Part shown: piece after piece, positions 54,737 to 63,789 of the stretch | Layout of the letters: each line of letters begins with the position of its first letter | Position numbering within the stretch: the stretch's first letter is position 1 | NCBI GenBank assembly: GCA_947498505.1 | Contig: CANMKG010000001.1 | Coordinates: 744,001-808,000, forward strand | From: an uncultured Maribacter sp. | Lineage (GTDB): Bacteria; Bacteroidota; Bacteroidia; Flavobacteriales; Flavobacteriaceae | Direction: 5' to 3' | DNA: 64,000 nucleotides | Translations under genes and position numbers: made by a program | The notes under the pieces: model-generated | Databases searched by the model: none | What the model was told of the DNA's origin: nothing | What the model saw: the letters and a program-made list of their open reading frames with translations, nothing else

Positions 54737-56125
54737 ATGAAAAAAATAATTTTACTCCTTTGTTTTCTTTTAATAGGAAAATACATGAACTCTCAATTCA
54801 ATCGTTCAGTTGAGGGTTTTTGGCAATCTCAAGGGTATGGTTGGGTCCTTGCTATAAATAATTCTACAGTGCAGGTTTTTGATATTACTCAAAATTCATG
54901 TACACCAAATACTTCTTACCCAATTTCTCAAATACTTCAGAATATTCAAGTGAAAGAATATGAATTAATTTTAAAAATTGGAATTACAAAATACACATTT
55001 GACAGATTACCCGCACTACCCAATTTATGCTCAAAAAAACTTGGAAAAAAAATAGCTAATAACCCTATTTACAATTTTGAAGTTCTTTGGAATACATTTA
55101 ATGAACATTATGTCTTTTTTAAAGAAAGGAATGTTAATTGGTTAATAAGTTACGAGAAATACAGGAAAAAAGTATCGAAAAAAACAACAGAGGCACAACA
55201 GTATACTATTTTCAGAGATATGTTGAATGAATTAGATGATGGTCATGTTTCTATTGATGCTCCTTTTGAAATTATCGAACGAGCGAGGAAAATGAATATC
55301 GAAGATATTAAATTAGAGGTTCCTGTTTCAAAGTTTAGAAACGCTCTTATAGCACAGTATATCAAAAATCCAAAAGCTCATAATATTTCCAAAACTATAT
55401 GGGGAAAAATAAATGATAAGGTTGGATATGTTCAAATAAATGCTATGTCTGGGCAGGCTGATTACGGTGTTGATAGTACAATGACTAAAAAGCAGGCTAA
55501 AACACGTTATTTAGACAAACTCAAAAGCAGTGTAAATCCTTTGACAGATGAAATTGATGGTGTTAGAAAAACAATGAATTCAATTTTAACCGATTTGAAA
55601 GATACTAAACATATTATCTTAGATTTAAGATTTAATAGTGGTGGATATGATAGTGTTGCTATGGAAATTCTGACCTACTTCATCAATAAAGAAATGACAT
55701 TGTTTACTAAAAAACAGAGAATAAAAGATTCGTTTGGAGCAAAACAATTTATTACAGCTAGACCTAAAAACAATAAGTATCTGGGGAAATTATATATTTT
55801 GCAAAGTCATTGGTCCGCTAGTGCAACTGAAATACTACTGCTTGGTGCATTAACCCAAAAAGAAATTCAACTTATTGGTTCATGCTCAAAAGGTGTCTTT
55901 TCTGATGCTCTTGAAAAAAAATTACCAAATGGATGGGAGTTTTCACTATCAAATGAGATATACCAAGACACAAACGAAGAGTGCTATGAAGTTACTGGAG
56001 TATCTCCACACTTAGAATTAGACTATCCGTTGAATGAAAAACAATGGTATACAAAATTGATGACCATACTCAAAGAATCTGGTAAAGATGAAGCTATTGA
56101 ATCTGTTTTGAATCAAATAAAATAG
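54737..56125 (+). CDS. S41-family (C-terminal processing) peptidase, exported
   Basis: 462 residues with a signal peptide ending YMNSQ. The segments HIILDLRFNSGGYDSVAMEIL and the nucleophile region LQSHWSASATEILL carry the S41 catalytic Ser in SASATE. An N-terminal beta domain (about 20-100) precedes a helical CPBP-like segment (about 105-200). There is no obvious PDZ domain. It probably processes or degrades periplasmic proteins. A hairpin GACTAGC/GCTAGTC spans the junction with the preceding gene. Confidence 0.85.
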   Translation: MKKIILLLCFLLIGKYMNSQFNRSVEGFWQSQGYGWVLAINNSTVQVFDITQNSCTPNTSYPISQILQNIQVKEYELILKIGITKYTFDRLPALPNLCSKKLGKKIANNPIYNFEVLWNTFNEHYVFFKERNVNWLISYEKYRKKVSKKTTEAQQYTIFRDMLNELDDGHVSIDAPFEIIERARKMNIEDIKLEVPVSKFRNALIAQYIKNPKAHNISKTIWGKINDKVGYVQINAMSGQADYGVDSTMTKKQAKTRYLDKLKSSVNPLTDEIDGVRKTMNSILTDLKDTKHIILDLRFNSGGYDSVAMEILTYFINKEMTLFTKKQRIKDSFGAKQFITARPKNNKYLGKLYILQSHWSASATEILLLGALTQKEIQLIGSCSKGVFSDALEKKLPNGWEFSLSNEIYQDTNEECYEVTGVSPHLELDYPLNEKQWYTKLMTILKESGKDEAIESVLNQIK

Positions 56126-56146
56126 ATTTTCATCAAAAAACGAGGT

Positions 56147-56746
56147 TTATTTTTCCCTTCCTTTCAAAACGGCTTCAATATCCTTTAAAGTAAAGCCTTT
56201 GGCTTGTAATAACATTAGATAATGAAATAACAAATCTGCGCTTTCATTTAAAAATAAATCATCGTTGTTGTCTTTAGCTTCAATTACTACTTCAACAGCT
56301 TCTTCGCCTACTTTTTGAGCAAGTTTATTAATTCCTTTCTCAAAGAGAGATGCAACATAAGATTTACTTCCATCAGATGAAGTTCTTCTTTGTTCAATAG
56401 TTTTCTCAAGTTTTGACAAAAAGCCAAAACTAGAATCATTTTCTTCCGCCCAGCAGGTGTCAGTTCCCTTGTGACATGTTGGTCCTACAGGATTTACAAA
56501 AATTAGAAGCGTATCATTATCACAATCATTTTTTATATCTACAAGATTTAAAAAATTCCCACTTTCTTCGCCTTTTGTCCAAAGTCTGTTTTTAGTTCTA
56601 CTATAAAATGTTACCTTTTTTGATTCAACAGTCTTATCATATGCCTCCTGATTCATATAACCCAACATCAAAACATTTTTAGTCTCCGCATCTTGCACAA
56701 CGGCAGGAACTAATCCATCATTATTTTTATTAAAATCTATATTCAT
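56147..56746 (-). CDS. hisI: Bifunctional phosphoribosyl-AMP cyclohydrolase/phosphoribosyl-ATP pyrophosphatase
   Basis: 199 residues combining HisI (zinc site with CDNDTLL and GPTCHKGTDTCW) and HisE (KLEKTIEQRR, KVGEEAVEVVIEAKD). This is the fused hisIE form of steps 2 and 3 of histidine synthesis. It is the last gene of the leftward his operon in the window, 12 bases after a GNAT gene. Confidence 0.95.
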   Translation of the reverse strand: MNIDFNKNNDGLVPAVVQDAETKNVLMLGYMNQEAYDKTVESKKVTFYSRTKNRLWTKGEESGNFLNLVDIKNDCDNDTLLIFVNPVGPTCHKGTDTCWAEENDSSFGFLSKLEKTIEQRRTSSDGSKSYVASLFEKGINKLAQKVGEEAVEVVIEAKDNNDDLFLNESADLLFHYLMLLQAKGFTLKDIEAVLKGREK

Positions 56747-56758
56747 CGTAGTTTTTTA

Positions 56759-57340
56759 TCAATTTAATCGAAGAAAGTACAGTGGATACCCTAATGATTC
56801 TTCTTTTCCTATTATTTTAAATCCGAATTTTTGATACAATTTCACATTATAATCAGATACCGTATCAATAATTACTGGTAGTTTATTTTCCTTATAAAAA
56901 TCTTTAACCTGAAGAACGAGTTTAGCTGCAGTTCCCTTTCCATAAAAATCTTTAAAAGCTCCCATTATCAATGGTTTTATATAATTTCCCTTAGGGTAGA
57001 ATTTTTTAGAAAGTTGTTGCCGTTTTAATACCTTAAAAACCCTATAAAAGCCAATACATTTAAAAGCCAAAGCTAAGTCTAAAATCATCGTTTTTAATGT
57101 TACCCTTTCCTTATCTGAAAAAATGATTAACAAGCACGCCTTTTTGTTATCAGAAATAAACACCTTCCCAAAAGAAAGGGCTTTTTCAAACAAGTATCCC
57201 ATCAAGACTTTCATTCGTTTTTTTCTATTTCCGTCCTGTTTAACCACAAAATTAATAGAATTACCTTCTCTAATATCTTCAAATGCAGAAACAAGAATAC
57301 GAATAACCAGATCTTTATGTTGTTTGCCTGCCTCTATCAC
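56759..57340 (-). CDS. GNAT-family acetyltransferase inserted in the his operon
   Basis: 193 residues, GTG start three bases after the hisF stop. The C-terminal half has the GNAT pattern: KGTAAKLVLQVKDFY (CoA-binding R/Q-x-x-G-x-A-like) and VKLYQKFGFKIIGKEE. The N terminus is divergent. It could modify a histidine-pathway intermediate or be an unrelated passenger. No substrate can be assigned. Confidence 0.75.
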   Translation of the reverse strand: MIEAGKQHKDLVIRILVSAFEDIREGNSINFVVKQDGNRKKRMKVLMGYLFEKALSFGKVFISDNKKACLLIIFSDKERVTLKTMILDLALAFKCIGFYRVFKVLKRQQLSKKFYPKGNYIKPLIMGAFKDFYGKGTAAKLVLQVKDFYKENKLPVIIDTVSDYNVKLYQKFGFKIIGKEESLGYPLYFLRLN

Positions 57341-57343
57341 AAC

Positions 57344-58099
57344 CTAAATTCTTACCGATATTCCGTTTTTTCTTAACTCCTTTTTCAAATCTATTATTTC
57401 TATTTCTTTAAAATGAAAAACACTTGCAGCTAAAGCTGCATCAGCTTTTCCTTTCACAAAGGTGTCTGTAAAATGTTCCATAGTGCCAGCTCCACCAGAA
57501 GCTATTATAGGAATATTTAATTCTGTAGACAATTTAGCTAAAGCTTCATTTGCAAAGCCATTTTTTGTACCATCGTTATTCATAGAAGTAAACAAAATTT
57601 CACCAGCTCCTCTCCTTTCCACTTCTTTAGCCCAGTCGAATAAGTTTAATTCTGTAGGTACCTTTCCGCCCACCAAATGTACAATCCACTCTCCATCAAT
57701 TTGCTTAGCATCAATGGCTACAACAATACACTGCGAACCAAACTTAGCAACTAAATCGTTAATTAATTCCGGATTTTTTACTGCAGAAGAATTAATGGAG
57801 ATTTTATCTGCACCATTTTGCAATAAAATATCCACGTCTTCAACAGACGAAATTCCTCCTCCTACTGTGAAAGGTATATTAACTTTTTCTGCCACATGAT
57901 ACACCAAATCTGCCAAAGTCCTCCTTCTTTCTTCTGTCGCCGAGATATCTAAAAAAACAAGCTCATCGGCTCCTGCCTCTGCATATATTTTGGCTAATTC
58001 TACAGGATCTCCAGCATCTCGTAAATCAACAAAATTGATTCCTTTTACTGTTCTGCCGTTTTTAATATCTAAACAAGGTATAATTCGTTTTGTAAGCAT
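57344..58099 (-). CDS. hisF: Imidazole glycerol phosphate synthase, cyclase subunit
   Basis: 251 residues, full length. Asp11 (CLDIKNG) and Asp130 (VVAIDAKQ) are the catalytic pair, and the (beta/alpha)8 half-barrel repeats are clear ([10 protein letters not shown]). With HisH it makes imidazole glycerol phosphate and AICAR. It lies five bases after the csaA-like gene. Confidence 0.97.
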   Translation of the reverse strand: MLTKRIIPCLDIKNGRTVKGINFVDLRDAGDPVELAKIYAEAGADELVFLDISATEERRRTLADLVYHVAEKVNIPFTVGGGISSVEDVDILLQNGADKISINSSAVKNPELINDLVAKFGSQCIVVAIDAKQIDGEWIVHLVGGKVPTELNLFDWAKEVERRGAGEILFTSMNNDGTKNGFANEALAKLSTELNIPIIASGGAGTMEHFTDTFVKGKADAALAASVFHFKEIEIIDLKKELRKNGISVRI

Positions 58100-58104
58100 A
58101 GTAC

Positions 58105-58446
58105 CTATCCTATTTTTGTTCCGTTTTTTACGTTACGTTCTGGTTGTATTAATATTACTTCCTTATCATCTCCTAATCCGCCTAGTATTAGACATTCACT
58201 CATCATATTAGCAATTTGTTTGGGAGGAAAATTTATAACCGCTATTACCTGTTTTCCTATAATTTCTTGGCAAGTATACAGCTTTGTTATCTGCGCAGAT
58301 GTTTTTTTAACTCCTAAAGAACCAAAATCTATAGTGATTTTATATGCAGGGTTTCTAACCTCTTTAAACACCTCTGCTGAAATAACTGTTCCAATGCGCA
58401 TTTCTACTTTAGAAAAATCGTCCCAACTTAAACCCTTAGCTTCCAT
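58105..58446 (-). CDS. csaA: CsaA-like tRNA-binding/chaperone protein
   Basis: 113 residues with an OB-fold: [15 protein letters not shown] at the N terminus and [27 protein letters not shown] in the middle, characteristic of CsaA and the tRNA-binding domain of MetRS/TyrRS relatives. It sits between hisA and hisF within the operon, an unusual location. It binds tRNA or nascent proteins in other species. Confidence 0.88.
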   Translation of the reverse strand: MEAKGLSWDDFSKVEMRIGTVISAEVFKEVRNPAYKITIDFGSLGVKKTSAQITKLYTCQEIIGKQVIAVINFPPKQIANMMSECLILGGLGDDKEVILIQPERNVKNGTKIG

Positions 58447-58450
58447 TTTT

Positions 58451-59179
58451 TTAATTATTCAGAATAAAATTTTCCAATTGCTTTAAACTAATTCTATTCT
58501 CATAAATAGCTTTACCAATAATAGTTCCTTCGCAACCTAACTCAGCTAATTTTGGTAATTCATCAAAAGTAGATATGCCCCCACTCGCTATTAATTTTAA
58601 TCCAGATTCAGCCTTTTCTAATATTTTTTGATACAAGTTAAAGGAGGGACCTTCCAACATACCATCTTTACTAATGTCAGTACAAATTACATAACTAACT
58701 CCTTGTTGTTGATATGATTGAATAAAAGGAATTAACTCTTCTTTTGATTCTTCTAACCAGCCAGAAACCGCCACTTTTTCATCTTTGGCATCTGCGCCCA
58801 AAATAATTTTATCTGCTCCAAACTTTGTTAACCAATTGGTGAAGGTTTTTTTATCTTTTACAGCAATACTTCCTCCTGTAATTTGGTTTGCACCACTTTC
58901 AAAGGCTATGCGTAAATCATCATCTGTTTTTAATCCCCCTCCAAAGTCAATCTTTAAACTTGTTTTTGAAGCAATTTGTTCTAAAATTTTATGATTTACA
59001 ATATGCTTGGACTTAGCTCCATCTAAATCTACTAAATGCAAATGTGTTATTCCATGTCCTTCGAATTGTTTAGCTACTTCCAATGGGTTTTCATTATACA
59101 CTTTCTTTGTATCATAATCTCCCTTGGAAAGCCTTACACACTGCCCTTCTATAATATCTATAGCTGGTATTATTCTCAT
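58451..59179 (-). CDS. hisA: Phosphoribosylformimino-AICAR-phosphate isomerase
   Basis: 242 residues with the catalytic Asp8 in PAIDIIEGQ and the second Asp in [12 protein letters not shown], a (beta/alpha)8 barrel homologous to HisF. Step 4 of histidine synthesis. A 50-base stretch with degenerate heptanucleotide repeats separates it from the four-helix-bundle gene upstream. Confidence 0.97.
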   Translation of the reverse strand: MRIIPAIDIIEGQCVRLSKGDYDTKKVYNENPLEVAKQFEGHGITHLHLVDLDGAKSKHIVNHKILEQIASKTSLKIDFGGGLKTDDDLRIAFESGANQITGGSIAVKDKKTFTNWLTKFGADKIILGADAKDEKVAVSGWLEESKEELIPFIQSYQQQGVSYVICTDISKDGMLEGPSFNLYQKILEKAESGLKLIASGGISTFDELPKLAELGCEGTIIGKAIYENRISLKQLENFILNN

Positions 59180-59192
59180 TATTTTTGTATTT

Positions 59193-59227
59193 AGTACACA
59201 GTAAATAGTACTGAGTTTAGAGTAAAA
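59193..59227 (+). repeat. Five degenerate heptanucleotide units, left arm
   Basis: Read on the plus strand, the segment is five 7-base units of form AGTAnnn (AGTACAC, AGTAAAT and so on; the fourth is AGTTTAG). It lies between the four-helix-bundle stop and hisA. The same kind of array in the opposite orientation lies at 59582-59616, so the two frame that gene as inverted arms. Confidence 0.65.
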
Positions 59228-59231
59228 TAAA

Positions 59232-59582
59232 TTATTTTAATGATTTTTGAAGTGCATAATTCATTTTACGTACTTCACTACATATTTCTAATAATGGATT
59301 AACATTTCCCTTTTCTACCATGCTCAATCTATTCAATAGTAAAAGCTGAGTTTCCCGTTCCATTAAAGAGCCTTGAGCTATACTTAAGAAGTATAAAAAT
59401 TCTTTTTTAGAATTTCGTCCAGCACCTTCTGCTATATTCGATGGTATACTTACTGAGCATCGCTTAATTTGCGAAATCAAACCATATTTTTCATCTTTAG
59501 GTAATTCTTTAGAAATTTTATATACTTCTTCAGTCAATACCATGGCTTTATTCCAAATTTTTAAATCTTCATATTTATTCAT
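59232..59582 (-). CDS. Four-helix-bundle protein, S23/IVP (23S rRNA intervening-sequence protein) family
   Basis: 116 residues. The opening [15 protein letters not shown], the core [20 protein letters not shown] and the C-terminal [15 protein letters not shown] are the TIGR02436/S23 family signatures, which are also shared by the bAvd protein of diversity-generating retroelements. It sits between hisH and hisA. It begins exactly where one heptanucleotide repeat array ends and is followed four bases after its stop by an array of opposite orientation. It looks like an inserted cassette. Its function outside rRNA is unknown. Confidence 0.88.
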   Translation of the reverse strand: MNKYEDLKIWNKAMVLTEEVYKISKELPKDEKYGLISQIKRCSVSIPSNIAEGAGRNSKKEFLYFLSIAQGSLMERETQLLLLNRLSMVEKGNVNPLLEICSEVRKMNYALQKSLK

Positions 59583-59616
59583 ACAACTTTGTACTATTTA
59601 CTGAATGCTATGTACT
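59582..59616 (-). repeat. Five degenerate heptanucleotide units, right arm, overlapping the hisH end
   Basis: Read on the minus strand, five 7-base units run AGTACAT, AGCATTC and on to AGTTGTA, the last ending at the ATG of the four-helix-bundle gene. Part of the array encodes the last residues and stop codon of hisH, so the repeat was tolerated within that coding sequence. Confidence 0.65.
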
Positions 59617-60188
59617 AAAAAATTCTTTAAAATTTTTTCCCCAACACTACTACTTTTCTCAGGATGAAATTGTGTTCCGTAAAAATTATTTTTTTGTAAA
59701 GCTGCGCTATAATTAAGACCGTAATCTGCTTCTGCAATGGTTTCGTTACATAATGGAGCATAATAACTATGTACTAAATAAATATACTCGTTCTCAGAAA
59801 TATCTTTGAACAAATCAGATTTCAGATTTACAATCTGATTCCATCCTATTTGAGGTACTTTTACTTTATTAGAAAATTTAACAACATCTACATCAAAAAT
59901 ACCAAGTCCGGTTGTATCTCCTTCTTCTGAAGAATTACACATAAGTTGCATCCCTAAGCATATTCCGAAAACAGGTTGTTTTAAAACGGGTATAAGTTTA
60001 TCCAAACCACTATCTCGAAGCTTTTTCATAGCACTACTAGCTTCCCCTACTCCAGGAAATATTACTTTATCGGCAGCTTTTATTTCTTCAACATCATCAC
60101 TCAAAACCGCTTTGTACCCTAAACGTTTTATAGCAAATTTTATACTTTGTATGTTTCCAGCTCCGTAATTAATTATTACAATTTTCAT
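59598..60188 (-). CDS. hisH: Imidazole glycerol phosphate synthase, glutaminase subunit
   Basis: 196 residues. Catalytic Cys in GICLGMQLM and His-Glu in TQFHPEKSS form the class I amidotransferase triad, and PQIGWNQI is the conserved oxyanion strand. It feeds ammonia to HisF. Its C-terminal residues VHSIQ are encoded by the right heptad array. Confidence 0.97.
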   Translation of the reverse strand: MKIVIINYGAGNIQSIKFAIKRLGYKAVLSDDVEEIKAADKVIFPGVGEASSAMKKLRDSGLDKLIPVLKQPVFGICLGMQLMCNSSEEGDTTGLGIFDVDVVKFSNKVKVPQIGWNQIVNLKSDLFKDISENEYIYLVHSYYAPLCNETIAEADYGLNYSAALQKNNFYGTQFHPEKSSSVGEKILKNFLVHSIQ

Positions 60189-60202
60189 TTTTATATAAGT
60201 AG

Positions 60203-60263
60203 TTAAGCAGTTAAGAATGTAAGAAGTTAAAAAACATCAACGCCTTAATTCTTAACCACTTAA
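60203..60263. repeat. Imperfect inverted repeat/hairpin in the hisB-hisH gap
   Basis: Arms 60203-60223 and 60244-60263 are nearly complementary (about 18 of 20 paired) around a 20-base loop. Each arm is made of degenerate 8-base units such as AGTTAAGC and AGTTAAGA. The right arm abuts the hisB stop. No T-run, so it is not a classical terminator. Confidence 0.6.
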
Positions 60264-61403
60264 TTATAACATTCCTTTTGTACTTGGTAAAAACATTTTA
60301 TTAGCATCGCGTTTTACTGCCATTTTCATTGCTTTTGCAAATGCTTTAAAGATACCTTCGATTTTATGGTGCTCGTTATCTCCTTCTGCTTTTATGTTTA
60401 GATTACATTTTGCTCCATCTGTAAACGATTTAAATAAGTGTAAAAACATTTCTGTAGGCATATCTCCAATTTTTTCTCGTTTAAAATCGGCTTCCCATAC
60501 TAACCAAGAGCGACCACCAAAATCTACAGCTGCTTGTGCCAAACAATCATCCATAGGTAAACAGAATCCATAACGCTCTATGCCTAGCTTATTTCCTAAT
60601 GCTTTAGAGAATAATTCTCCTAAAGCTATCATAGTATCTTCTATAGTATGGTGCTCGTCTACCTCTAAATCTCCATCTACCTTTACCGTTAAATCCATTG
60701 CCCCATGGCGACCAATTTGATCTAACATATGATCAAAGAAATGTAATCCAGTAACAATATCGTTTTTACCAGAACCATCTAGGTTTAGTTTAATATATAT
60801 TTTAGTTTCATTGGTGTTTCTTGTTATTTCTGCTACACGGTCTTCTAATTTTAAAAACTCATAGATTGCTGCCCAATCTGTAGACGTTAGGGCTATACAA
60901 TCTAGAATAGCTTGTTTATCAGCTTCTATTTCATCTGCTCCTAACCCTGGGTCTTCTGATAAGAATATACCTTTAGCCCCTAAATTTTTTGCCAATTCCA
61001 TATCAGTAATACGGTCTCCCAAAACAAATGAATTTTCTAAATCGTATTGTTCCTTATCAAAATACTGCGTTAACAATCCTGTTCTAGGCTTGCGAGTATT
61101 CGCATTTTCATGCGGAAAAGTTTTATCTATATGTATAGCACTGAATACTACTCCTTCTTTTTCAAAAGCTGAAATAATCTTATTCTGCGGCGGCCAAAAC
61201 GTATCTTCAGGAAAAGAGTCTGTCCCTAAACCATCTTGATTTGTTACCATCACCAATTCATACTCTAATTCAGAGGCAATTTTAGCCATAAATTGGAATA
61301 CTTTTGGGTAGTATTCTAACTTTTCTAAACTATCTAATTGATAATCCACAGGTGGCTCTAATACCAGTGTACCATCTCGATCTATAAATAATACTTTTTT
61401 CAT
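60264..61403 (-). CDS. hisB: Bifunctional histidinol-phosphatase/imidazoleglycerol-phosphate dehydratase
   Basis: 379 residues from the ATG at 61403 ([13 protein letters not shown]); a TTG start 11 codons upstream is less likely. The HAD phosphatase half (DxDxT in FIDRDGTL, to about 165) and the IGPD half ([23 protein letters not shown]) are both intact. Steps 7 and 9 of the pathway. Confidence 0.96.
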   Translation of the reverse strand: MKKVLFIDRDGTLVLEPPVDYQLDSLEKLEYYPKVFQFMAKIASELEYELVMVTNQDGLGTDSFPEDTFWPPQNKIISAFEKEGVVFSAIHIDKTFPHENANTRKPRTGLLTQYFDKEQYDLENSFVLGDRITDMELAKNLGAKGIFLSEDPGLGADEIEADKQAILDCIALTSTDWAAIYEFLKLEDRVAEITRNTNETKIYIKLNLDGSGKNDIVTGLHFFDHMLDQIGRHGAMDLTVKVDGDLEVDEHHTIEDTMIALGELFSKALGNKLGIERYGFCLPMDDCLAQAAVDFGGRSWLVWEADFKREKIGDMPTEMFLHLFKSFTDGAKCNLNIKAEGDNEHHKIEGIFKAFAKAMKMAVKRDANKMFLPSTKGML

Positions 61404-61459
61404 TTGTTTTTCGCTTTGCGCAATGACCTTAAACAACTAGCCACAATTTAATATACAAT

Positions 61460-62506
61460 TCAGTTTAAAGCTAACTGCTTTAAAGCTATTATCAACTTTT
61501 CATTTTCCTCTACTGTTCCAACAGTAAAGCGCAACGTATTTTCACATAAAGCTTGTGTTGTTCTATTACGTACAACAATTCCTTTTTCTAACAATTGATT
61601 ATATCTTTTAGTCGCATCGTCTACTTTTGCTAGTATAAAATTAGCATCGGAGTTATAAACCTTAGTTACATAACTAACCTGTGCTAATGCTTTAGATAGT
61701 TTTTCTCTTTCTTTTAAAATACCAGCTATTTCTGTAACTACAGATTTTGTATCTAAAACACGTTCTAATGCTCTTTGCTGTGTAAGCTCATTTACATTAT
61801 AAGGTGGTTTAATTTTATTTAAAACAGTTATAATTTCTTCTGAGGCATAACACAAGCCTAAACGTATACCTGCCATTCCGTAAGCTTTAGATAAAGTTTG
61901 CGTTATTATAAGATTAGGATATTTCTCTAACTGATTAATCCAAGTATTTGTTTTAGAAAAGTCTATATAAGCTTCATCAATAACTACCAAGCCATTAAAA
62001 CCTTCTAATATTTTAATAATACTTTCTTCTGAAAAACTGTTTCCTGTTGGATTATTTGGCGAACACAAAAACACAAACTTTGTATCATTAGTTACCGTGC
62101 CCAATATTTTGTCCGCATTGGGTTCAAAATCATCTGTTAGTACTACTTCCTTATTCTCCACAGTATTAATACCACATAACACTTTATACATACCATAAGT
62201 TGGTGGTAGCGTTATAATATTATCTTTCTTTGGTTCACAAAAAGCTCTAAATAACAGATCTAAAACTTCATCACTACCATTACCTAAAAGAATATTTTCT
62301 GGTTTTACACCTTTTTGTTCAGCTAAAACAGCTTTTAAACTACGCTGTTGAGGGTCAGGATACCTATTTACTCCATTTTCAAACGGATTTTCATTCGCAT
62401 CTAAAAACACCATGGCGGAGCCATCTGACACATATTCATCTCTTGCTGAAGAATATGGTTGTAAAGCTTTTACATTTTCTCTTATTATATTATCTAAACT
62501 AAACAT
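61460..62506 (-). CDS. hisC: Histidinol-phosphate aminotransferase
   Basis: 348 residues. PLP Lys lies in TLSKAYGMAGIRLG, with SPNNPTGN and GNGSDEVLDLL as cofactor and substrate loops. Step 8. Its ATG overlaps the hisD stop by one base. Confidence 0.96.
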   Translation of the reverse strand: MFSLDNIIRENVKALQPYSSARDEYVSDGSAMVFLDANENPFENGVNRYPDPQQRSLKAVLAEQKGVKPENILLGNGSDEVLDLLFRAFCEPKKDNIITLPPTYGMYKVLCGINTVENKEVVLTDDFEPNADKILGTVTNDTKFVFLCSPNNPTGNSFSEESIIKILEGFNGLVVIDEAYIDFSKTNTWINQLEKYPNLIITQTLSKAYGMAGIRLGLCYASEEIITVLNKIKPPYNVNELTQQRALERVLDTKSVVTEIAGILKEREKLSKALAQVSYVTKVYNSDANFILAKVDDATKRYNQLLEKGIVVRNRTTQALCENTLRFTVGTVEENEKLIIALKQLALN

Positions 62507-63789
62507 TATTCTAAACTCTTTAAACGTAATGTTACCGCATTTCTATGAGCTTGTAATCCTTCTGCTTCTGCCATTAACTCAATTGCCCTTCCGATTTCTT
62601 GAATACCTGTTTCAGATATTTTCTGAAATGTCATGCTTTTCATGAAACTATCTAGGTTTACTCCGCTATATTGTTTTGCATACCCATTTGTTGGTAGCGT
62701 ATGATTAGTACCCGATGCATAATCGCCTGCACTTTCTGGTGTATAATTTCCAATAAACACAGATCCTGCATTTTCTATGTTATTTATATACTTTTCTTCA
62801 TTAGCAACACACACAATATAATGCTCTGGACCATATTCATTAATTAAATCTATAGCCGTTTTATCATCGTCTACATATATTAACTTGCTATTTGCAATGG
62901 CCTTTTCTGCTATTGCTTTACGAGATAACTCATTAAGTTGTTTTACTATTTCCTGTTCTACAAGTAGTATTAATTCTTTAGAAGTTGACACTAAAATTAC
63001 CTGACTATCTACACCATGTTCTGCCTGACTTAACAAATCTGATGCTACAAAAGCTGCATTTGCCGTGTCGTCCGCAACAATTAATAACTCACTTGGCCCC
63101 GCAGGCATATCTATAGCTACTCCATGTTTAGTTGCTATTTGCTTAGCTACTGTAACATACTGATTCCCTGGTCCAAATATTTTATATACCTGCGGTATAC
63201 TTTCCGTACCAAAGGTCATCCCAGCAATTGCTTGTATGCCACCAACTTTAAATATTTTGGTAACTCCACATAAATTAGCCACATATAAAATTGCAGGATG
63301 TATTTTACCTTCTTTATTTGGTGGTGAACACAAAATAACTTCTTTACAACCCGCAATATTCGCAGGTATTGCCAGCATTAATATGGTAGAAAATAATGGA
63401 GCAGTTCCTCCTGGTATATATAATCCAACTTTTTGGATTGGTCTTTTTTCTTGCCAACATAAAACGCCGTTAGCAGTTTCTACCTCCACTTTATCCGTTT
63501 TCTGAGCTGCATGAAATGCTTCAACGTTTTTCTTGGCTAAGGCAATCGCGTTTTTTAGTTCTTTTGATACTAAGCCTTTTGCTTCATCAATTTCTTCGGT
63601 AGCAACCAAAAGATTATCCACAGAAACCCCATCAAATTTTTCTGTATACTTTTTTAATACAACATCCCCGTCATCCGCAACTTCATTAAAAATAGAATTC
63701 ACAGTAGCTTCAATATCGGCAACAGTTTGTGTTGGCCTTTTTAACAACTTTCTCCAGTCCTTTTTATCCGGGTTATATATTTTATTCAT
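62506..63789 (-). CDS. hisD: Histidinol dehydrogenase
   Basis: 427 residues from the ATG at 63789 (MNKIYNPDKKDW); a longer start six codons earlier is less likely. IPGGTAPLFSTILM, GPGNQYVTVAK, SDLLSQAEHGVDSQ and the zinc/substrate segment GNYTPESAGDYASGTNHTLPT are intact. It oxidises histidinol to histidine, the last two steps. The ATG lies eight bases inside the preceding GNAT gene. Confidence 0.97.
   Translation of the reverse strand: MNKIYNPDKKDWRKLLKRPTQTVADIEATVNSIFNEVADDGDVVLKKYTEKFDGVSVDNLLVATEEIDEAKGLVSKELKNAIALAKKNVEAFHAAQKTDKVEVETANGVLCWQEKRPIQKVGLYIPGGTAPLFSTILMLAIPANIAGCKEVILCSPPNKEGKIHPAILYVANLCGVTKIFKVGGIQAIAGMTFGTESIPQVYKIFGPGNQYVTVAKQIATKHGVAIDMPAGPSELLIVADDTANAAFVASDLLSQAEHGVDSQVILVSTSKELILLVEQEIVKQLNELSRKAIAEKAIANSKLIYVDDDKTAIDLINEYGPEHYIVCVANEEKYINNIENAGSVFIGNYTPESAGDYASGTNHTLPTNGYAKQYSGVNLDSFMKSMTFQKISETGIQEIGRAIELMAEAEGLQAHRNAVTLRLKSLE

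Noticed and set aside
59193-59616. Heptad arrays read as a CRISPR-like repeat
   Set aside because: Units are seven bases without spacers and lie in two inverted blocks; no cas genes.
61404-61436. TTG start extending HisB by 11 residues
   Set aside because: The ATG at 61403 starts exactly before the conserved phosphatase motif, as in known HisB proteins.
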